From an uncultured bacterium (GTDB lineage: Bacteria > Hydrothermota > Tepidihabitantia > Tepidihabitantales > Tepidihabitantaceae), in assembly GCA_937139435.1 (NCBI GenBank), contig CAKZPX010000197.1, forward strand, positions 1-15,947: DNA of 15,947 nucleotides, in the 5' to 3' direction. Both the position numbers and the translations under genes were made by a program. The notes under the pieces are model-generated. The model saw only the letters and a list, made by a program, of their open reading frames with translations. It ran no database searches and had not been told where the DNA came from. Shown one piece after another: positions 1 through 7,320 of the stretch. Position 1 is the first letter of the stretch, and each line of letters begins with the position of its first letter.

Positions 1-2
1 AA

Positions 3-86
3 CCCAAAATGCCCCACCGTGTCTGCCCGCACTGTGGTTATTATGCAGGAAAACCGGTAGTAGAAATAACAAAAGAAAAAGAGTAA
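3..86 (+). CDS. rpmF: 50S ribosomal protein L32, C-terminal fragment (partial)
   Basis: This is the 3' end of a gene cut by the left edge. The frame reads ...PKMPHRVCPHCGYYAGKPVV... and stops with TAA at 84-86. The PHRVCPHCGYY segment is the second half of the four-cysteine zinc-binding signature of bacterial ribosomal protein L32, a small component of the large ribosomal subunit; the first CxxC pair would lie left of the window. The stop is 6 bases before the plsX start, and rpmF-plsX is a very common bacterial gene pair, which supports both calls. The short lysine- and glutamate-rich tail (EITKEKE) is normal for the family. L32 is recognised from this short tail plus its neighbour, so the full length is unknown. 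Confidence 0.88.
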   Translation, partial: PKMPHRVCPHCGYYAGKPVVEITKEKE

Positions 87-92
87 CATTCG

Positions 93-1088
93 GTGCGGAT
101 TGCTCTCGATGCGATGGGCTCGGACAACGCCCCCCGAGCCGAACTGGAAGCAGTAGAATTAGCCCTCAAAGAATTTCCTGATATTACCATGGTCGTTGTT
201 GGTAAACAGGAAATTATTGAGGAAACGCAAAATTTACCTTCGGAACGGGTAGAATTGGTACCGGCACCCGAGGTTGTCGGGATGCACGAGGCGCCCAATG
301 AAGTGATAAAGAAGAAGCGCAATTCCTCAATCGCTCTCTGCATGGAATTACATAAGCAGGGTAAGGTCGATGCGGTAGTAAGTGCTGGAAATACTGGTGC
401 GGTAATGGCTTTTGCTTTAACGACCCTGGGATCGATCCCCGGTGTCCATCGTCCCACTCTGGCGGTTCTTTTCCCCAGAATAAAAGGGAGTACGCTGGTT
501 CTTGATGTTGGCGCCAATGTTGATACCAAACCATTTCAGTTGTTGCAGTTTGCGATGATGGGAACAACTGCAGCAAGGTTTCTCTTTCACAAAGCCAATC
601 CATCGGTTGGACTTTTGAACATTGGACAGGAAGAAACAAAAGGAAATGAGTTGACGATCAACACACATCAACTATTCAAACAGAGTGACCTGAAATTTGT
701 GGGCAATGTTGAAGGAAATGAGATTCTTACCGGAAAGGTGGATGTAGTAGTATGTGACGGTTTTGTTGGCAATGTGCTGCTAAAGTACGGTGAAGGGCTG
801 GCGGAAATCCTCCGGAAACTGCTGGCAGACTACCTTGAATCGGAATCAAAATATCGTCTGCGGCGCTGGTTATCAAAACCGGTGCTGGAAGAGTTCATCG
901 GCAGGATGGACTATCAGGAACATGGTGGTGCCCTGATGCTGGGCATAAAGGGGAATATCGTTGTTGCCCACGGACGTTCCACTCCCCAGGCGTTAAAGAA
1001 TGCGATCCGCACCGCTTATCAGGCGGTAAAAGACCAGTTATCCTTTCATATCGCCCAAGCATTAACCTCAGAAGAAACTACCCAATGA
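93..1088 (+). CDS. plsX: Phosphate acyltransferase PlsX
   Basis: PlsX converts acyl-ACP and phosphate to acyl-phosphate, the acyl donor used by PlsY in the first step of membrane phospholipid synthesis; it is a peripheral enzyme at the inner membrane. The protein is 331 residues, the usual family length. It opens with IALDAMGSDNAP, a close match to the family N-terminus DAMGGD.AP. It also carries the typical SAGNTGA and LVLDVGANVD segments and VCDGFVGNVLLK further on. The start is a GTG at 93, chosen because the family begins exactly there; a purine-rich stretch (AAAAAGAG) lies about 9 bases upstream. It follows rpmF by 6 bases, and its TGA overlaps the ATG of the next gene (ATGA, 1085-1088), implying an operon with translational coupling. 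The G to S change in DAMGSD is a small departure from the consensus. Confidence 0.95.
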   Translation: MRIALDAMGSDNAPRAELEAVELALKEFPDITMVVVGKQEIIEETQNLPSERVELVPAPEVVGMHEAPNEVIKKKRNSSIALCMELHKQGKVDAVVSAGNTGAVMAFALTTLGSIPGVHRPTLAVLFPRIKGSTLVLDVGANVDTKPFQLLQFAMMGTTAARFLFHKANPSVGLLNIGQEETKGNELTINTHQLFKQSDLKFVGNVEGNEILTGKVDVVVCDGFVGNVLLKYGEGLAEILRKLLADYLESESKYRLRRWLSKPVLEEFIGRMDYQEHGGALMLGIKGNIVVAHGRSTPQALKNAIRTAYQAVKDQLSFHIAQALTSEETTQ

Positions 1089-2191
1089 AGCATCTTATAA
1101 TTGGATTCGCCATTTTCATTATCGGTTGTAATACCCTTCCGGTAGGTTCGGAGCAGATGCGCGATTTACCCGAGACGTCAACAATTGAACTTATTCCGGA
1201 AAGTCTGGATACCTATGCCCGGTTCGTACCGCTTGGCTTTGCTGACTACCTCCTTCTGGGAAAAGATAATCAGTACGAATCAAGGGTGCTGATAAATTTT
1301 TCTCTCGCTGACAGTTCCCTTGATTCCGTAACCTCGGTTCAATTAATTCTCTATCCATTGGACAGCACCCCGATGAACTTTATCTGTCGTGCCTGCTCTA
1401 CAGAATGGGCAACGAGTGGTGTTACCTGGTGGATGGCTGACTCCACTAACCGCTGGATGAGACCAGGAGGAGATTACTGGGCTTTTACTCTAGGTCAGGG
1501 CAGACTGGAAAAGGACTCTACTATTGTGGAACTTAATCGGCAATATCTCAATACACTTGTCCGAAATTCGTATGGTATAATTATTTTCCCGTCAGATACC
1601 GGTTTCACCAGTATCGCAACACTTGCCGTCACCAAAACGTCTCCTCGTATCGTCTTTACCTATGCTGACGGCAAGAAACGCACTTATTACGCATCGGAAG
1701 ATGCCCACATTATTGACTCCCTTGATATAAGGATAAACCCTGGTGAATTAATTGTTGGCTCGGGTGTCGCTTTTCGCACCTGGCTCTGGTTCGCTCTGGA
1801 ATCAATACCTGATTCTGCAACCATCGCCCGTGCCGAATTGTCTTTTAAACCCCAGACCCTTTATTATCGGTCTGAAAAGCTCTGGATTGGTATCCATCGC
1901 TTAACAGAATCATATTCTCAACGAGGGAAATACACTGCATTTGAAAAAACACCTTCAGCCAGAAGCAGTTATGTTCCGAAGGATGGTGATAGCGTAATCA
2001 AATTTGAAATCAGCGGGTTAATCCAAAAATGGGCTTCTTACCGGGACTCCTGTCCTAATTACGGGATGCTATTAACCGCCGAACCGGAAAACCTCAAACC
2101 TTTCCGCATAAAGATATTTCGCTCCGGGCCATCTGCTCCCCGGCTTAAAATCCATTACATCCTTCCTCCTTCTGACCGTTTCACCCGATGA
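1085..2191 (+). CDS. Outer-envelope lipoprotein with two DNRLRE-like (CBM96-type) domains
   Basis: This is a 368-residue protein with a lipoprotein signal peptide: Lys2, a hydrophobic stretch at residues 4-14 and a lipobox IIGC with the acylated cysteine at position 15. The mature part seems to hold two similar beta-rich domains, roughly residues 55-195 and 200-362. Each has the feel of the DNRLRE family: a first strand with a regular RVLINFSL-type segment, a 'sum of strands' segment (SVQLILYPLD; ARAELSFKP), and in the first domain the tryptophan-rich TEWATSGVTWW motif. The second domain ends with SGLIQKWAS and a closing FRIKIFRS...PRLKIHY strand pair. Such domains occur in secreted, often surface or carbohydrate-associated proteins, but no enzymatic residues are evident. 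It is coupled to plsX by ATGA and to the next gene by another ATGA, so the two envelope proteins may act together. The family assignment is by eye, and the specific function is unknown. Confidence 0.72.
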   Translation: MKHLIIGFAIFIIGCNTLPVGSEQMRDLPETSTIELIPESLDTYARFVPLGFADYLLLGKDNQYESRVLINFSLADSSLDSVTSVQLILYPLDSTPMNFICRACSTEWATSGVTWWMADSTNRWMRPGGDYWAFTLGQGRLEKDSTIVELNRQYLNTLVRNSYGIIIFPSDTGFTSIATLAVTKTSPRIVFTYADGKKRTYYASEDAHIIDSLDIRINPGELIVGSGVAFRTWLWFALESIPDSATIARAELSFKPQTLYYRSEKLWIGIHRLTESYSQRGKYTAFEKTPSARSSYVPKDGDSVIKFEISGLIQKWASYRDSCPNYGMLLTAEPENLKPFRIKIFRSGPSAPRLKIHYILPPSDRFTR

Positions 2192-3324
2192 GTAGATCAT
2201 TTTTTGCACTCCTTATCATCCCGATTCTGCTATTTAATTCGCTCTCCGCTCAATCCTTCTTTAATACCGAGGGTTTGGGTGAACTAACAGCAGGAAATAT
2301 TACTGTAAGTCCTTGTGCCCTTTCGTTTCACAATCCGGGGGCTCATATCCGCCTTAACAAAACTATACTGGGTATTTCCCTGTCAGGAATTGGTGTCATT
2401 GGCAGGGAAAGAAATATGACCCGGGCAATAGGCAATGTCAGACCCGAAGCGTTTTATGGCGCTATCCCTCTTCCTTCCCGAACAAGGATTATCTTTAACA
2501 TCGACGAATCCTTCAATCAGGACTTTAACATCTGGACTGAATCATTATCCGATACAACACCCCGATATCATATCCAGAGTCGGGGCGGAATTTATTCTCT
2601 CAACGCTGGAGTCGCTCAATCATTTCTTGACCATTTCTGTATCGGAATTCAGTTTCAACAACAGATTGGTGGTTCCCGGGAAAACTGGCATTTTCACATC
2701 GGGTCGGCGGCAATTTCTACTGATACCATTGAAATTGCTTATTCTGCCAGTTCGGCACGCATCGGTGCCACAATTCAATTTAATCCAATTATATTCGCCG
2801 TAACTTATGAACCTCCAAAGACAATTACCGCTCGCAGGGTCAGACATATCCACGGAATAACCGGTGATTCAATTCGTACCTACAAATTGCAACTATCCCA
2901 TACACTTCATCTGGGAACGGCAATCAATTTTTTGCCCCAAACTCAGCTTAATCTGGGTATAGACCTGTACCCATGGTCCGATACAAAAATTGATGGTTTT
3001 AACGCTGGCTATCAGAATGGGGTGAATGGCAGGGTCGGAATAGACCATCTCCTCCCTTCTAACCACCCATTACGTCTTGCCTACTCACGGGGCAGATGGT
3101 ATTGTCCGGTTAAAACTACCGGAGGAACAATTCAGGAGGACGCCCTAACCATTGGTACATCTTTCCCCATACTCCATTTTGGTGCTATTGACCTGACCGG
3201 AAGGATAGTGTCCCGTAAAGGCAACACGCCATCCGGTGTTCTTAAGGAAACTATCGGTCAGCTTATTATTACCCTTGTGTATCAGGAAACCTGGGGCAAA
3301 CGCACCCGTCGCTGGGGTTACTAA
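2188..3324 (+). CDS. Predicted outer-membrane beta-barrel protein (PorV/UPF0164-like style)
   Basis: This 378-residue protein has a Sec signal peptide (hydrophobic residues 5-19, probable cleavage after SLSA at residue 21). The rest is rich in alternating hydrophobic/polar strands and glycine/aromatic residues, with no cytoplasmic-type domain. The N-terminal mature part, with GLGELTAGNITVSPCALSFHNPGA, resembles the opening of barrel proteins that start with a short inward helix and an 'N-P-A' turn. The last residues end in an aromatic (WGY), as outer-membrane barrels often do. The ATG at 2188 overlaps the stop of the DNRLRE lipoprotein (ATGA), and no Shine-Dalgarno sequence is visible, so translation is probably coupled. 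A partnership between the barrel and the lipoprotein is an inference from this coupling. An exact family name cannot be given. Confidence 0.68.
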   Translation: MSRSFFALLIIPILLFNSLSAQSFFNTEGLGELTAGNITVSPCALSFHNPGAHIRLNKTILGISLSGIGVIGRERNMTRAIGNVRPEAFYGAIPLPSRTRIIFNIDESFNQDFNIWTESLSDTTPRYHIQSRGGIYSLNAGVAQSFLDHFCIGIQFQQQIGGSRENWHFHIGSAAISTDTIEIAYSASSARIGATIQFNPIIFAVTYEPPKTITARRVRHIHGITGDSIRTYKLQLSHTLHLGTAINFLPQTQLNLGIDLYPWSDTKIDGFNAGYQNGVNGRVGIDHLLPSNHPLRLAYSRGRWYCPVKTTGGTIQEDALTIGTSFPILHFGAIDLTGRIVSRKGNTPSGVLKETIGQLIITLVYQETWGKRTRRWGY

Positions 3325-3474
3325 AAATCATCCATCCCTGCTGTTAAACAACTTCTTACGCTAATTATTTATAGACGTGAAAGAACACATCCCGGTGATG
3401 GTTTACTATGGTTAACATATTTATTTACCGGCGGTTATCTTAAATCGAGCGCTGGAAAATAGTTTAAAAAGTTA

Positions 3475-3493
3475 TCCCGGGGATTACCCGGGA
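3475..3493. repeat. GC-rich perfect hairpin/palindrome
   Basis: TCCCGGG (3475-3481) and CCCGGGA (3487-3493) form a perfect 7-bp stem with a 5-base loop (GATTA), inside an otherwise AT-rich spacer about 150 bases after the last gene of the plsX operon. No run of T follows on either strand, so it is not a classical intrinsic terminator. It may be an mRNA 3'-end stabilising structure or a protein-binding palindrome. Confidence 0.5.
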
Positions 3494-3732
3494 ATTATCA
3501 TCTAATTTAACCTCTACCATGATATTAGATTCAAATTTAGAATTATAAGAACGCCTTGTTCCATCTGTTAAGATAATCGTTCAACCGGTTTACTATTTCT
3601 AACGTGATTGTTGTTTATTACTCTTGATGTTAATCCGTGTTTTACCGGAAATTTGGTTCGGATATGTTTTACAACCATGTCTCGAGTATCCATTTTCTGC
3701 TACTGACATCTAAATCCATACAGGAGTTTTTC

Positions 3733-3760
3733 TTGACCAGGGGTAAGCATTAATTAAATT
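3733..3760 (+). promoter_or_regulatory. Candidate sigma70-type promoter for purM
   Basis: TTGACC (3733-3738), a 16-base spacer and TAAATT (3755-3760) resemble -35 and -10 boxes. Transcription would begin within a few bases of the purM ATG at 3768, so the mRNA would be nearly leaderless. That fits the lack of any Shine-Dalgarno sequence in front of this ATG. It is a consensus match only. Confidence 0.4.
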
Positions 3761-3767
3761 TTAACCT

Positions 3768-4766
3768 ATGCGCTATAGTGATGCTGGTGTAGACATCAAC
3801 CGAATGAATAAAGTCAAAAACGCTATTGGCAAAATGGTTCGTTCAACATTTTCTCCCGCAGTTCTTTCCGAAATAGGACTTTTCGGTGCATTGTTTAAAG
3901 CACCAAGCGGTAAAAATCCAGTTTTAGTGGCAAGTTGTGACAGCGTGGGAACAAAGATTTTAATAGCAAGGGAAATGCAGCAGTTCGATACTGTAGGAAT
4001 AGATATTGTCAATCACTGTGTTAACGACATTCTTACTCTGGGGGCAAGACCGCTCTTCTTTCTTGATTATATTGCCCATTCCGATCTCTCCAGCAATCAG
4101 CTGCTTGCGATAGTAAAGGGATTAACCAGAGCATGCCAGGAGAATAACTGTGCTCTCATAGGTGGCGAAACAGCGATGATGCCCGATATTTATCCTGCAG
4201 GAGACTTTGACCTCGTTGGATTTATCGTGGGAGGGGTAGAGTTTAATAATATTGTCAACCCGGAAAGATTGAATCCCGGCGATTGGCTCATTGGTATACC
4301 ATCCAATGGGCTGCATACCAACGGGTACTCCCTCGCCCGCAAGGTTTTTTTTGAACGACACAACCTTTCAGTACACTCAGAAATCAAGGGATTAAAACGA
4401 TCATTAGGAAATGAACTGCTTCGTCCTCACCGCTCATATTTAAAAGTCCTTTACCCTTTGCTGAAAAAAATAAAAGCCCTTGCCCATATAACCGGTGGCG
4501 GCTTTTATGACAACATTGCGCGCATCCTTCCCGCGGAAACGTCGTGTATAATCAAAAAATCATCCTGGCGCATCCCCCCAATCTTTCAGGTGCTCCAAAA
4601 ATTAGGAGATGTCCCGGAAGAAGAAATGTATCGCACATTTAATATGGGTATAGGAATGGTGATATTTGTTAACCCCGATAAAGGAGAAGAGGTATTGCGT
4701 AAAATTCCAGGGGCAAGAAAGATTGGTAGGGTTGTTCGGGGAACCTTTGGCGTTTTGATTGTTTAA
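3768..4766 (+). CDS. purM: Phosphoribosylformylglycinamidine cyclo-ligase (AIR synthetase)
   Basis: PurM uses ATP to close FGAM into 5-aminoimidazole ribonucleotide, the fifth step of cytoplasmic de novo purine synthesis. The 332-residue protein matches the family end to end. It begins with YSDAGVDI, the hallmark PurM start. It then has CDSVGTK (residues 57-63), GIDIVNHCVNDIL (77-89), ALIGGETAMMPDIY (129-142), the nucleotide-loop segment IPSNGLHTNGYSLAR (177-191), and HITGGGFYDNIARILP in the C-terminal half. It is slightly shorter than the usual 340-350 residues, with a short C-terminus. No ribosome-binding site precedes the ATG. It stands apart from other purine genes here: left of it is a long spacer, and 5 bases to its right ends the convergent recombinase gene. 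Confidence 0.95.
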   Translation: MRYSDAGVDINRMNKVKNAIGKMVRSTFSPAVLSEIGLFGALFKAPSGKNPVLVASCDSVGTKILIAREMQQFDTVGIDIVNHCVNDILTLGARPLFFLDYIAHSDLSSNQLLAIVKGLTRACQENNCALIGGETAMMPDIYPAGDFDLVGFIVGGVEFNNIVNPERLNPGDWLIGIPSNGLHTNGYSLARKVFFERHNLSVHSEIKGLKRSLGNELLRPHRSYLKVLYPLLKKIKALAHITGGGFYDNIARILPAETSCIIKKSSWRIPPIFQVLQKLGDVPEEEMYRTFNMGIGMVIFVNPDKGEEVLRKIPGARKIGRVVRGTFGVLIV

Positions 4767-4771
4767 ATTCG

Positions 4772-5698
4772 CTATCCTCGAGGATGAAATGTCCGATACA
4801 CCTCCCGCAGATAAACACGATCTACATGAGTATAAATCTGTGTGGTCGCAATATTAGCATGTCCCAGCATCTCCTGCACAGCTCTTAAATCTGCCCCACC
4901 TTCCAGAAGATGAGTGGCGAATGAATGCCGAAGGGTATGAGGAGTAACGCGTCGTTCAATTCCAGCAAGAGTAACGCAGGTCTTCAGGATTTTCCAGAAC
5001 CCCATTCTCGTCAGTTTCTCGCCCCGCCTGTTAATAAATAAATACGGACTCACCCTCTTCCGGACGTAATATCCTCGCCCGAAAGCAAGATAATCTTTAA
5101 CCGCGTCAATTGCCGGTTTCCCCAGCGGGACAAATCTTTCCCGGGAGCGTTTTCCGTATACGCGAACAAAACGTTCCTGAAGGTCAATATCAGAAATCTT
5201 CAAATTCAGCAGTTCTGACACCCGTAAACCCGCTCCATAACCAACTTCCAAAAGCGCCTTTGCCCGTAATCCCCAAAAATAGTTTTTTCCCTTTTCAGTG
5301 TCTTGAATTAACTGGTTTATCTCGCTCTGGGTTAATGTCTCGGGCAATCTTCTCCTTTGCCGTGGGAGTTTTAAATCTTCTGCAGGATTGGGACTTAACT
5401 GCATCTCACTTTCCAGAAATTCACAGAATATTCGCAAAGATACTAACTTACGAGCAACAGTTGCCGGCGCGGCACCAAACTCTGACATCTTTCGGATAAA
5501 CCGTCTTAATATCGCCGTGTTCAATAAATGTAAATTGCCGGCAATTTTCGGATTGTCTGAAAGAAATTGTTTGACATCAGTCAGGTAACAATCCACCGAG
5601 ACTTTACTAACCCCCCGTTCAACAAGTAAATAATGACTGAATTCAACTAAAACTGGAAACTTGTCAAAATCCGTAGACTTGCTTTTTTTTAGCGTCAA
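4772..5698 (-). CDS. Tyrosine recombinase, XerC/XerD type
   Basis: A 308-residue site-specific recombinase of the length typical for XerC/XerD, which act as a pair at the dif site to resolve chromosome dimers. The N-terminal SAM-like core-binding domain covers about residues 14-100 and the catalytic domain about 120-305. The full catalytic set is visible: Arg159 (AGLRVSELL), Lys183 (YGKRSRERFVPLG), His254 and Arg257 (PHTLRHSFATHLLEGG), His280 (LGHANIATTQ) and nucleophile Tyr289 (QIYTHV). The start is TTG at 5698, overlapping the nadB stop (TTGA). No other in-frame ATG/GTG/TTG lies before the core-binding domain, so this rare start is well supported and suggests coupling to nadB. A run of eight A residues occurs at codons 3-6. 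The gene could be XerC, XerD or a single-Xer system; sequence inspection alone does not decide. No integron, phage or insertion-sequence context is present, which favours a housekeeping role. Confidence 0.9.
   Translation of the reverse strand: MTLKKSKSTDFDKFPVLVEFSHYLLVERGVSKVSVDCYLTDVKQFLSDNPKIAGNLHLLNTAILRRFIRKMSEFGAAPATVARKLVSLRIFCEFLESEMQLSPNPAEDLKLPRQRRRLPETLTQSEINQLIQDTEKGKNYFWGLRAKALLEVGYGAGLRVSELLNLKISDIDLQERFVRVYGKRSRERFVPLGKPAIDAVKDYLAFGRGYYVRKRVSPYLFINRRGEKLTRMGFWKILKTCVTLAGIERRVTPHTLRHSFATHLLEGGADLRAVQEMLGHANIATTQIYTHVDRVYLREVYRTFHPRG
4774..4785. repeat. 12-bp perfect palindrome at the purM/xer convergence point
   Basis: ATCCTCGAGGAT is a perfect 12-base palindrome covering the last codons and stop region of the recombinase gene, 7 bases after the purM stop. 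It has no loop, so it would make a poor hairpin terminator but could bind a dimeric protein. It may also be chance, since it lies in coding sequence. Confidence 0.35.
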
Positions 5699-7317
5699 AC
5701 GACGAAACCCAGATCGTCCTTTGAAACCACTGTATCCCTTTCAAACCGCTCATCAGGAAAAGGGTGATCCTGATTATAATGCAACCCCCTTGATTCCGGA
5801 CGCCGTGATGCACATGCAACTATTAATTTAGCTACTGTAATCATATTCCGCAGTTCCAGAATCGGGATAGAAATGTTTTTCGGAATAAACCGTTCCAACT
5901 CAGCCGCCATTCTCGCCAGCTGTACATCCGCTTCCCTCAACCCACTGTCGGAACGTACAATCCCCGCGTAATACCACATTAAATTACGCAGTCGGTTAAG
6001 CAATTCATCTATTACCGCCTGTTTATCGTGCCCTGCTTCTTTAATAAAAGAAATCCTATCTCCACCACCTAAACGTTCAAAAGAAATAGATTCTTCTTCA
6101 ACAATTTCTTCATTTGCTTTCATTGCTGCCCTTTCGGCAAAAACAAGCGCCTCCAGCAACGAATTTGAAGCTAAACGGTTGGCACCGTGTAACCGGCTAC
6201 AGGCACATTCACCAGCGGCAAATAATCTTTTGATAGACGTTTCTCCCCAGGTATTAACGACAATCCCACCACAGACATAATGAGCTGCCGGTACAACCGG
6301 AATTGGTTGTCTGGTAATATCAATCCCAAAACTAAGACAGGTTTTGTAAATGTTAGGAAAACGTTCGCGTAACTTTGATGGTTCAATGCTGGTACAATCC
6401 AGAAGCACAAACTCCTCGCCTCGCCTGGCAAGTTCGGTGGCGATTGCCCGGGCAACAACATCCCTTGGTGCCAGTGAACCATCGGGGTGATATGCGGGCA
6501 TAAAATCTTTACCGTCAATAGTTTTTAGAACCGCGCCCTCGCCCCTGATTGCCTCAGATATAAGGAAAACTCGATCATTAATTCTATGACCGAAAAGAGT
6601 GGTAGGATGAAATTGAATAAATTCCATATTAGCGATTCTGGCACCGGCACGATATGCCATCGCAATACCGTCGCCAGTAGCAATAGCGGGGTTTGTCGTA
6701 TGACGATAGACCTGACCAACGCCCCCCGTCGCTAAAAGACAAAAGCGGGCATATACTCTTTTCAATTCGCCAGTTGATTTATCGAGTACATCAGCACCAC
6801 AACACTTCCTTTCTTCATCAATAAGCAGGTCAACCGCAAGATGTTCTTCCCATATGGTAACATCTCCCCGTGCCCTGACCGCTTTTAATAACCCTTGTTC
6901 TATTTCAAATCCGGTGGCATCTCGAGCATGAACTATGCGTCGCCGTCGATGCCCCCCCTCCTGTCCCAAATCAAATTCTACTTTTCCATCTGTTTCCCTG
7001 CGGGTAGTAAACTTAATTCCCAGGTCCCACAGTTCTCGCACTAATCGCGGTCCTGCGGCAGTCACCAGCGTAACAACATCAGGATGAGCGAGCCCGGAAC
7101 CGACTCTAACAGTATCTTGATAATGCAACCTGGGTGCGTCGTTTTCTGCTACAGCAGCAGCGATTCCCCCCTGTGCGTAGTTAGTGTTTGATTCCGGACT
7201 GTCTTTTTTGGTCACAATGAGAATTCTTTTGTTACGATCTGCCTTCCAGGCAAACCACAGACCCGCAATTCCGGAACCAATTACCAGGTAATCAACCAAT
7301 GTTGCCGAGTCTTTCAT
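5695..7317 (-). CDS. nadB: L-aspartate oxidase
   Basis: NadB oxidises L-aspartate to iminoaspartate with FAD, the first step of de novo NAD synthesis; NadA then makes quinolinate. The 540-residue protein has the family layout. There is an FAD-binding Rossmann start with VIGSGIAGL (residues 12-20) and NYAQGGIAAA (46-55). The catalytic fumarate-reductase-like domain has QFHPTTL (235-241), SEAIRGEGAVL (254-264), the RDVVARAI segment (285-292) and AAHYVCGGI (344-352). LHGANRLASNSLLEAL (376-391) then closes the flavin site, and a helical C-terminal domain ends with ESRGLHYNQDHPFPDE, typical of NadB rather than SdhA/FrdA. The ATG lies 3 bases after the stop of the DUF5683-like gene, and its TGA overlaps the recombinase start. 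nadA and nadC are not in the window, so this nadB is separated from the rest of its pathway. Confidence 0.96.
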   Translation of the reverse strand: MKDSATLVDYLVIGSGIAGLWFAWKADRNKRILIVTKKDSPESNTNYAQGGIAAAVAENDAPRLHYQDTVRVGSGLAHPDVVTLVTAAGPRLVRELWDLGIKFTTRRETDGKVEFDLGQEGGHRRRRIVHARDATGFEIEQGLLKAVRARGDVTIWEEHLAVDLLIDEERKCCGADVLDKSTGELKRVYARFCLLATGGVGQVYRHTTNPAIATGDGIAMAYRAGARIANMEFIQFHPTTLFGHRINDRVFLISEAIRGEGAVLKTIDGKDFMPAYHPDGSLAPRDVVARAIATELARRGEEFVLLDCTSIEPSKLRERFPNIYKTCLSFGIDITRQPIPVVPAAHYVCGGIVVNTWGETSIKRLFAAGECACSRLHGANRLASNSLLEALVFAERAAMKANEEIVEEESISFERLGGGDRISFIKEAGHDKQAVIDELLNRLRNLMWYYAGIVRSDSGLREADVQLARMAAELERFIPKNISIPILELRNMITVAKLIVACASRRPESRGLHYNQDHPFPDERFERDTVVSKDDLGFVV

Positions 7318-7320
7318 CGG

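Larger units (their letters stand above)
3325..3767. other. 443-base gene-free region between the plsX operon and purM
   Basis: No reading frame in this stretch looks like a real protein, and no tRNA or recognised riboswitch is seen. It contains a compact GC-rich hairpin (3475-3493), a candidate purM promoter at its right end (3733-3760), and a distant 9-base inverted pair (TTATCTTAA 3435-3443 and TTAAGATAA 3568-3576) that is too far apart and too AT-rich to trust. It is visibly more AT-rich than the flanking genes. It could hold a small RNA or a decayed gene, but nothing in the sequence proves either. Confidence 0.6.

Noticed and set aside
41..671. Several long - strand open frames opposite plsX.
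   Set aside because: They are shadows of a strongly conserved gene on the other strand and have no recognisable domains or starts.
3475..3493. The GC hairpin considered as the intrinsic terminator of the plsX operon.
   Set aside because: It lies 150 bases past the last stop and is not followed by a T-run on either strand.
3435..3576. A 9-base inverted pair (TTATCTTAA / TTAAGATAA) in the spacer before purM, considered as an element end or structure.
   Set aside because: The arms are 124 bases apart, AT-rich and unflanked by target duplications; likely chance.
4772..5698. The tyrosine recombinase considered as a phage or integron integrase marking a mobile island.
   Set aside because: Its length and motifs fit housekeeping XerC/D; there is no attachment-site duplication at either tRNA, no phage genes and no cassette array.
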